64,000 nucleotides of DNA, taken from contig NZ_JAHESC010000016.1 of NCBI RefSeq assembly GCF_018598185.1, positions 1-64,000 on the forward strand, read 5' to 3'. Positions within the stretch are counted from its first letter, which is position 1. Every line of letters starts with the position of its first letter. This document shows, piece by piece, positions 54,184 to 60,193 of the stretch. Below the pieces are notes generated by a model, which was not told where the DNA came from, did no database searches, and saw only the letters and a list, made by a program, of their open reading frames with translations. Position numbers and translations under genes: made by a program. This DNA is from Dawidia soli. Its GTDB lineage: Bacteria > Bacteroidota > Bacteroidia > Cytophagales > Cyclobacteriaceae.

Positions 54184-55234
54184 AATCAAGGTGCTGAATG
54201 TAGGAGATGGCGATGCGATCATCGTCTATCTCCACGATGCACAGCGGCAATTCGTTATGCTCATTGACGGAGGCGAGCGGAAGTACCTTGCTGACCTCTT
54301 GGTGGAGCTGGAAGTGGTTTTAACACAGGCGGGAAAAAATGCGCCAGACCTGGTGATTTGTACCCATTTTGATTCGGACCATATCCGGGGTGTAGCGGCA
54401 GTGGTTGAACACTACCACACGATCGGCCGTGACGTAGGAGAGGTGTGGATCCATGCTCCAGGGCGATCGTTGGTCAAAGAAGCTGCGAGCCTTCTGGAAG
54501 CAAGAAACCGCCTGCGGGCGGTGGAGGAAAGCCGTGGTTCTGGCGCCGTTCGGCTTGCGAGGTTAGGTGACACCTTATTGACTGACGGATACGATGCCCG
54601 TCATGACCTGTTACTCGAGAGCCTTAACGAAATGTGCAACCTTGTTGAGTTTATGAATGAGAAATTGATTCACTGGTATCGGCCCTTTCCCGGAATCAAA
54701 ATTCCGGGATTTCCGGAGATCGAGGTGTTGGGACCGTCCCGGGATTATTTTGAAGAAAACTCGCCTTTCCCGAACGATGTGAAAGAAATGCTGAATCATG
54801 AGTATTCCGCCAAGAACTCAGAGCTTCAGATCATCAATGAGAACCACCAGTTGAACCGGGACGAAGAGAATCCGTGCGACCTCCTGGATGCTGCGTCAAA
54901 ACGGGGATTGTCAAAGGCAAATTTGACCAGTGTAATTTTGCTCATCGATATCGAGGGGGAGAAATATCTCTTCACGGCAGATGCGGGTGTCAAGTCTTTT
55001 GAATCGCTGGACGAGCCTGAGAAAATCGAGAACCTCCATTGGCTGAAGGTACCGCACCACGGGAGTATAAAAAATCTAACCAGCGAATTGATCGAACGGA
55101 TGTCGCCCCGGTACGCGTACATCAGCGGAGACGGATACATCAGTGATCACGTGGTGGGCTGTCTGGAAGCCCATGGCGCGGAGGTTAGGACCACCCGGGA
55201 TGAAGGGCTACTTCGCTGGCCGCTGGAAGACTGA
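54167..55234 (+). CDS. ComEC-like metallo-beta-lactamase-fold hydrolase (second copy)
   Basis: A 355-residue protein. It shows the same MBL motif set: IKVLNVGDGDAIIV, LIDGGERKY, CTHFDSDHIRG (His67, Asp69, Asp71, His72), YLFTADAG and KVPHHGSIKN. It is only distantly similar to the copy at 51657. A helical insert (about 110-235) separates the motif groups. Its start lies inside the patatin gene (17-base overlap), so the two are translationally coupled. Likely a metal-dependent phosphodiesterase or nuclease. Confidence 0.85.
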   Translation: MALEIEIKVLNVGDGDAIIVYLHDAQRQFVMLIDGGERKYLADLLVELEVVLTQAGKNAPDLVICTHFDSDHIRGVAAVVEHYHTIGRDVGEVWIHAPGRSLVKEAASLLEARNRLRAVEESRGSGAVRLARLGDTLLTDGYDARHDLLLESLNEMCNLVEFMNEKLIHWYRPFPGIKIPGFPEIEVLGPSRDYFEENSPFPNDVKEMLNHEYSAKNSELQIINENHQLNRDEENPCDLLDAASKRGLSKANLTSVILLIDIEGEKYLFTADAGVKSFESLDEPEKIENLHWLKVPHHGSIKNLTSELIERMSPRYAYISGDGYISDHVVGCLEAHGAEVRTTRDEGLLRWPLED

Positions 55235-55261
55235 CCAGAAGTACGACATCTGGTTTGGGGC

Positions 55262-55594
55262 TTAGCGCCGCCTCGGAGCGGAACTCGCGATAGTCCCGAT
55301 CCTATCGGGGGCCCCGGGACCGTTCGTGCAACAAGCAAGGAGTCTCTGACTCCGTTTGAAGGAAATGTGCACTTGTGGGATGCATTCAGGGCTTGCGAAG
55401 GTTGGCTTCGTTAATACATTTTGATAATTGAAAGTTTGAAGCTGAGACATCGAATGATATGTATAGTCCTTTCCGGATTGGCCGCCAATTTTACCATATG
55501 CATTATTATGATATAAGATGCCATCAAGAACGCTACTTTTGCCACAACCATTTGGACCGACTAAAGCAACGAGGGATGCATGCAGGGAATCTAA
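55262..55594 (-). pseudogene. Remnant of a P-loop (AAA/SMC-like) ATPase
   Basis: The minus-strand frame, open from 55594 to 55262, has no start codon (preceded by TAA) but begins LHASLVALVGPNGCGKSSVL, an unmistakable Walker A (GPNGCGKSS) as in AAA/SMC-type ATPases. It continues DGILYHNNAYGKIGGQSGKD and loses protein-like character near 55355, where a GC-rich hairpin sequence begins. Both ends are missing. It lies just downstream of the reverse transcriptase gene on the same strand and may have been its partner. Confidence 0.6.
55295..55309. repeat. CCCGAT-CCT-ATCGGG hairpin
   Basis: A perfect 6-bp stem with a three-base loop in GC-rich DNA just after the second MBL gene. It may be the terminator of that module or part of a dispersed repeat that truncated the ATPase. 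Confidence 0.4.
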
Positions 55595-55664
55595 TTAATT
55601 AACTACGAAATGTCACACAAGCCCCTAGTAACGCTGATCTTCTCTTTATAAAGAATGAAACGGA

Positions 55665-56531
55665 TTATTGCGGATTGGCTTTAATCCCGTGCTTCATGTT
55701 TTTGTTTGTATTTCGGACATTATTCATATATAAGTTGAAGCCGTTGTGCTCAACCGTCACCTTGGCTTTTTCCTTAATTTCCGCAGGAACATCAATATAG
55801 TTATTCTGAATAGATATACCGGTAACAGTCTGTTTATTCCCGTAATCAGTTTTCCGATAGCTAATTCTGTGACCGTTAGCCGATATAGTCCGAAGAAGTT
55901 CATTCAACTCCGTCCGAAAGTCATGGGGCGCGGAGAAGGTAAGATCATCTACAAATCTGGTATACGTAATCCCTTTTGCCTGGCAGATAGAAAGCAATTT
56001 CTGGTCAATTTCAAGAAAGCAAAAGTTTGCGAGAGCCGGGCTCGTAGGAGTTCCTTGAGGTAATTTTCCCTTATGCGTCGTAAGTCTGGTAAGCCAACTG
56101 GCGACATGATTCGTATATCCAAGGGACAAAAAAAAGGAATATACAGAGTCTGAATACACATTTGGGAAGAAGTCCATTAGGTCAGTAACAAATCTGTACT
56201 TTTTCCCCTGATGAATTTTAGCATTTGAAATATTGCTTTTTCCTTTGACAGCACCCTGCATGTGTCCTGGAACAGGCATGGTATCCAATACGTATTTTTT
56301 TATATTACGTTGGATTTTTTTCAAAACCTCTGTACTCGGTGTTATCACTCTTTTTTTGGGAGTGCCATCACTGTACTTTTTGACATTACCGAACTTGTCC
56401 CTTTTAAGCGACTCATATTGATAGTAATAGGCGTCGATGTTTTCGATGATGTCTTTCAAGGTCTCTCTATTGCATCGCAACAGAGAAGAAAGATACTTAA
56501 ACTGCCGGGCTCTAAACAGCAAAGAATCCAA
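55665..56531 (-). CDS. Retron-like reverse transcriptase
   Basis: A 288-residue RT. Conserved blocks are visible in order: KKYRFVTDLMDFFPNV with the first catalytic Asp (about 117), KLPQGTPTSPALANF, YTRFVDDLTFSA with the Asp pair 195-196, and the TVTGISIQNN block near 235. Length and motifs (QGTPTSPALAN, VDDLTFS) fit retron RTs rather than group II intron RTs; there is no maturase domain. The start is a TTG (56531) within the XRE gene (20-base overlap); a stop just upstream excludes a longer form. No msr-msd RNA could be assigned with certainty. Confidence 0.85.
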   Translation of the reverse strand: MDSLLFRARQFKYLSSLLRCNRETLKDIIENIDAYYYQYESLKRDKFGNVKKYSDGTPKKRVITPSTEVLKKIQRNIKKYVLDTMPVPGHMQGAVKGKSNISNAKIHQGKKYRFVTDLMDFFPNVYSDSVYSFFLSLGYTNHVASWLTRLTTHKGKLPQGTPTSPALANFCFLEIDQKLLSICQAKGITYTRFVDDLTFSAPHDFRTELNELLRTISANGHRISYRKTDYGNKQTVTGISIQNNYIDVPAEIKEKAKVTVEHNGFNLYMNNVRNTNKNMKHGIKANPQ

Positions 56532-56802
56532 GGATCAGTGATTTGATTGATGGTTCAAGTAAAGAAAAAGCTTCACGTTTTTCAGGTGCTACATCACCCT
56601 CTTCTATTGATAGATAAAAAAGAATTGGCAGAGGCACTTTCAACACACTACTAATCTTCTTCAATACTGAGATCGTCGGCTCTTTTTGATTATTCTCAAT
56701 TTGAGAGAGATATGTCTGAGTGATTTCACACTCTCTCGCAAAATCTTCTTGCGTAAGTGATTTACTTTTTCGCAAGCTTTGAATTTGTTTGCCAAGGTCC
56801 AT
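56512..56802 (-). CDS. XRE-family HTH regulator coupled to the reverse transcriptase
   Basis: A 96-residue protein: an HTH_3 domain (IQSLRKSKSLTQEDFARECE, then QTYLSQIENNQKEPTISVLK) plus a 35-residue tail. The end overlaps the RT start by 20 bases, so translation is coupled. It may regulate the RT operon by binding the palindrome at 57230-57244 or form part of the retron effector. Confidence 0.88.
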   Translation of the reverse strand: MDLGKQIQSLRKSKSLTQEDFARECEITQTYLSQIENNQKEPTISVLKKISSVLKVPLPILFYLSIEEGDVAPEKREAFSLLEPSIKSLILGFFAV

Positions 56803-56861
56803 AAGCTAGCTTCGTTTAATTAAAAAAAGAGAAAGTGTTCGAATGTCTGCGCTGTAATGTC

Positions 56862-57131
56862 TTACATCAACCCATCAAAAAAATTGCGAATGTCGTCGTG
56901 GAAGAATCTGGCGAGTTGTCCGATGGCTTTCGCAATCATTATTGTTTGCGTTTGCCTCGAATCTTCCAGCTTTACTTCTTCAAGTAGATCGACGACATCT
57001 CTCAAAAGTTTAATGTCATCATTCGAAAGAGAACACCGGTTCGTTGTGATAGACTTGATTCCTTGAATCAGTCGATCAATGTTTTGATCTTTATTGTACA
57101 TATTAGTTACAGGGATTATCCCTTGCTCCAA
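56862..57131 (-). CDS. Small helical protein upstream of the XRE/RT pair
   Basis: An 89-residue (or 79 from ATG 57101) soluble helical protein: IDRLIQGIKSITTNRCSLSN, then DVVDLLEEVKLEDSRQTQTI. No family recognised. It is followed after 59 bases by the XRE gene on the same strand and so is probably the first gene of the RT operon. Confidence 0.55.
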   Translation of the reverse strand: MEQGIIPVTNMYNKDQNIDRLIQGIKSITTNRCSLSNDDIKLLRDVVDLLEEVKLEDSRQTQTIMIAKAIGQLARFFHDDIRNFFDGLM

Positions 57132-57226
57132 TAGACTCCCTAACTAAAAGTGTAAGCGATGTTCTCGTGCACTTTCCTTTTACTTGCTCCATTAATATCC
57201 TTAATCATCACATTATGGTCCGCATA

Positions 57227-57246
57227 CTGGTACACCTAGTGTACAG
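57227..57246. promoter_or_regulatory. Palindrome upstream of the RT operon
   Basis: GTACAC-CTA-GTGTAC (57230-57244) is perfect, and the flanks CTG/CAG extend it. It lies 99-113 bases upstream of the first gene of the RT operon (start 57131) and is an operator candidate for the XRE protein. Confidence 0.4.
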
Positions 57247-57440
57247 GTGATATGTCAGAGTGTGAAGAATTGAGGTGACCTAGTCAAGCTTTTCGTGCCA
57301 TGACCAGGTCGAGAGACGCCACGCTCACGTTGTCACATTAGAGCGGGCAAAGAACCCATAAGGGTTGCCAATGCTTATAAGGGCAGAGGCTGTAAGGTCA
57401 ACTCCTATTAGCTTCGGGGATCAAAACAGCATTTCAATGA
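57245..57440 (-). ncRNA. Candidate structured RNA upstream of the RT operon
   Basis: On the minus strand several stems follow one another: GGCAA-CCC/GGG-TTGCC around AACCCTTATGGGTT (near 57345-57370), and CCTGGTC/GACTAGG (near 57277-57309, one G-T pair). GTGAC and GTCAC (near 57333 and 57280) could close the whole region. Retron msr-msd RNAs are usually upstream of the RT, so this is the best place to look. It is only a candidate. Confidence 0.2.
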
Positions 57441-58025
57441 ACTTCTGATGTAAATATACGGACAATATTACTATTGGTTAATATTTTAACAGATAAAAAA
57501 TACAATTAACTGATTATCAGATTATTAATTTTAACCAAATTTCTGACAGAACTATTTCCGGCTCGTATACTGAGATTACTAACACGAAAATGGATAGTAG
57601 GTGTCTGGTAGTCAAAAGTTCGCCATGATGTTTATGCAGTGGCCTCCGGGTGTGCCAGCGAGTCTTGTGTCTGATGTGTTTCGGTTGCACATCACAGTAC
57701 GGCTCTGAATCAACGTACGGATACATCCATTCGTAATTTCGACCTTGAAGGTTTATCAGAAACGAAGCAGCACCATATTGGAAGTTGAAAAGAAACGTAT
57801 CGTCGTCAACCTTTTAGAACGGAGGTGAATTTCTTTCCATCCAAGTTCATATTTATCGTGAAAAACCGATATAGACTTGAAGTCGGTTTGCAAGCGCTGC
57901 ATGCGACTCGATCTGTTATAGGCGAACTAAGGTTCGAACTAAAAATCAGGTCAACAACACAGGATTAGAACCATTGAAGGCGGTGAATGCCCGCAAAATC
58001 AAGTAAATGCCAATAGCTATAAACG

Positions 58026-58061
58026 AAAAAAGGCAGCAAATAATGGTATTTACTGCCTTTT
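58026..58061 (-). terminator. Hairpin terminator downstream of tRNA-Val
   Basis: AAAAGGCAG (58028-58036) pairs with CTGCCTTTT (58053-58061), with further pairing in the loop; on the minus strand it ends in a T-run. It lies ten bases after the tRNA. Confidence 0.75.
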
Positions 58062-58070
58062 ACCGCTCAG

Positions 58071-58145
58071 TGGGCAATACTGGATTCGAACCAGTGACCC
58101 CTACCTTGTCGAGGTAGTGCTCTAAACCAGCTGAGCTAATTGCCC
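58071..58145 (-). tRNA. tRNA-Val (anticodon GAC) with C at position 33
   Basis: Complete cloverleaf on the minus strand. The acceptor arms GGGCAAT and ATTGCCC pair perfectly, and the D-arm is GCTCAGCTGGTTTAGAGC. The anticodon stem CTACC/GGTAG holds the loop TCGACAA, and the T-arm is CACTGGTTCGAATCCAGT. The anticodon GAC reads Val codons GUC/GUU. The base before it (position 33) is C rather than the nearly invariant U. CCA is not encoded. The 3' end faces the accessory island. Confidence 0.9.
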
Positions 58146-58347
58146 GGATACGGGGGCGAATCTAAAAATAAATGAGAAGGATGCAAACACTATTGATTGC
58201 CAATCTATCCTATATTGTAGAAGAAAGTCCACGTTGCGATGTCATTTTTTGAATCGTGGCCCGATTCCTGTAGCAATAAGCGTGATCTGCAGTCGTTTAT
58301 GGTTTTTTGTATTGTCTACCGTACATTCTCTCTTACATAGTGTTTCC

Positions 58348-60129
58348 ATGCGCAGAACGGTATTATTTGTGGCAATGGTCCTGGTGTGGACGGGGCTTTC
58401 GGCGCAAATAGATTCTGTGAAGACGAAGATCCTGAACAGCCGTGTGTCGAAAGAGGTGAAGAACCGCATCTGGCGAAAGGCACCGAAAGATACGGTCGTC
58501 ACGGTGAAAAGTGAGGCGGCCTTCATGCCCTACCGGGACAAATTCATCCGCCGGATCTACATCCGCCAGATCGGTTTTGAGCGGTCGATCTACGACTCGT
58601 CCAAACGGATCCGCGACCGCATTACGCGCCTGGCGAACTCCCTCCACTACGATACCCGCGAGAGCGTAATCCGCAACCATTTGTTCATTCGCGAAAAGCG
58701 ACAGTTGAATCCGTACAAAGTAGCCGACAACGAGCGCTACCTGCGCGACCTCGACTTTATTCTCGACTCGAAGATCTACGTACATCGTGTTCCGGGTCAA
58801 CCCGATTCGGTCGACCTGGAAGTAGTCACCCGCGACGTCTTCAGCTTAGGCTTTACGGGCTCCATCAAGGGCCTGGACGAATATGTGGTGGGCGTATACG
58901 ACGCTAACGTCGGTGGGATGGGCCAACGCGTACAGGCCGATCTGGGCATTGAAACGCGGCGTGACCCTGTCGTGGCATGGGACGTGATTTATCGCAAGTC
59001 GAGTATCATGGGAACGCTCATTAACGCTTATGCCGGCTATACGCGACTTAACAACTCGCGCAGCCTGGGTGAAGAGTATGAGCATGCCTACTTCTTTCGC
59101 CTGGATCGACCGCTGGTATCGCCCTACTCGCGTTTTGCCGGCGGCTTTGAGGCCAGTCAGAACTGGTCCAGGAACGTGTACCACACGTCGGACTCACTCT
59201 TTCGAAAGTACCGGTATAATTTCGAAGATGGCTGGGTGGGATACAACCTGGGGGCCAACAGCTTTAACAGCCGTAATCGCCACTTTACAGCCGTACGCTA
59301 TTTTCGTCAGCACTACTCGCGACAGCCCACACAAGAATGGGACCGTGTGCGCGGCTTATACAACGATCAGCGTTTCCTGCTGGGTTCTTTCACCTTTTAC
59401 AATCAAAACTTCTATAAGACCAAATATGTCTACGGCTTCGGACGGACGGAAGACGTGCCATACGGACAGACCATCACGCTTACGTCAGGATGGATGGAAG
59501 AGCTCGGTGAAAAGCGACTGTATACCGGTGCGTCCGTGTTAAAAAGCTTTGTGCACAGGGGGGGTAACTTTTACCAGGTCGAGGGCGGCTTCGGTACCTT
59601 TTATCGCAACAAGAAAGCCGAGGACGCTTTTCTTTCCATCAGCGGACAATATTATAGCAAATTGTTCATTGCAAAAAAGTTTAAGCTGCGCCAGCTTATA
59701 GAAGCGGGGTATGCGCGGGCGTTCAACACCCGCATACGCGAGCTCTTGACATTGAACGAAGAGCTCAAGGGTTTCTCGCCCGACAGCCTGTACGGCGCCC
59801 AGCGCATCATTCTGCGTACGGAGACCACGTTATTCACCAACTGGGAGTTTGCCGGGTTTCGATGTGCACCCTTTGTCTCGCTCGAGAGCGCGCACCTGCG
59901 TGCGCAGTCGCCCGTAGTGTTGCCCAGGAACTTCTTCTGGGGGGCTACGGGCGGCTTTCGCATCCGGAACGAAAACCTGATCTTCGGTACCATCGAGCTT
60001 CGCGCCTTTTACTTCCCGGACGCCATCGACGGGGTCGACAATCTTAGTTTCAGGGTCACCACCAACCTGCGGTTGAAATATAGCGGCCGGTTTGTCACGC
60101 CGCCGTCGCTGGTGCGCTATAATAACTAA
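58348..60129 (+). CDS. Outer-membrane beta-barrel protein with POTRA-like N-terminus
   Basis: A 593-residue exported protein; MRRTVLFVAMVLVWTGLSAQ is a signal peptide, fixing ATG 58348 over the frame from 58234. Residues about 60-190 resemble a POTRA-like fold (FIRRIYIRQIGFERSIYDSS, then SVDLEVVTRDVFSLGFTGSI). The rest has the alternating aromatic pattern of a beta-barrel and ends with a beta-strand plus PSLVRYNN. It is similar in layout to BamA/Omp85-like proteins of Bacteroidota but lacks a clear Omp85 signature. Function unknown. Confidence 0.78.
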   Translation: MRRTVLFVAMVLVWTGLSAQIDSVKTKILNSRVSKEVKNRIWRKAPKDTVVTVKSEAAFMPYRDKFIRRIYIRQIGFERSIYDSSKRIRDRITRLANSLHYDTRESVIRNHLFIREKRQLNPYKVADNERYLRDLDFILDSKIYVHRVPGQPDSVDLEVVTRDVFSLGFTGSIKGLDEYVVGVYDANVGGMGQRVQADLGIETRRDPVVAWDVIYRKSSIMGTLINAYAGYTRLNNSRSLGEEYEHAYFFRLDRPLVSPYSRFAGGFEASQNWSRNVYHTSDSLFRKYRYNFEDGWVGYNLGANSFNSRNRHFTAVRYFRQHYSRQPTQEWDRVRGLYNDQRFLLGSFTFYNQNFYKTKYVYGFGRTEDVPYGQTITLTSGWMEELGEKRLYTGASVLKSFVHRGGNFYQVEGGFGTFYRNKKAEDAFLSISGQYYSKLFIAKKFKLRQLIEAGYARAFNTRIRELLTLNEELKGFSPDSLYGAQRIILRTETTLFTNWEFAGFRCAPFVSLESAHLRAQSPVVLPRNFFWGATGGFRIRNENLIFGTIELRAFYFPDAIDGVDNLSFRVTTNLRLKYSGRFVTPPSLVRYNN

Positions 60130-60145
60130 GCCTCCTAAAACCAAA

Positions 60146-60171
60146 GGCCGGTCTCTGTGAGGAAACCGGCC
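60146..60171. terminator. Hairpin between convergent genes
   Basis: GGCCGGT (60146-60152) and ACCGGCC (60165-60171) form a 7-bp stem between the ends of the barrel protein (+) and the permease (-). Confidence 0.55.
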
Positions 60172-60193
60172 CAGGCATTTACACTGTTTAGCT

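Larger units (their letters stand above)
57132..58025. other. Long region without a clear gene, right part of the island
   Basis: About 900 bases. I see a palindrome at 57227-57246, several hairpins between 57245 and 57440, an AT-rich stretch at 57440-57540 and short protein-like fragments without starts (for example TLKVYQKRSSTILEVEKKRI, plus strand near 57745, and a 45-codon open stretch near 57830). At 57959-57977 a 19-mer matches the T-arm of the tRNA-Val gene in 16 positions. Nothing here is a convincing intact gene. Confidence 0.45.

Noticed and set aside
57517-57726. 69-codon minus-strand ORF in the island edge
   Set aside because: Composition (many His, Arg, Tyr) is not protein-like and no start context or neighbour supports it.
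40467-58145. CRISPR array or intact integrase in the island
   Set aside because: I looked for evenly spaced repeats and for tyrosine or serine recombinase motifs and found none; only two-copy repeats and remnants are present.
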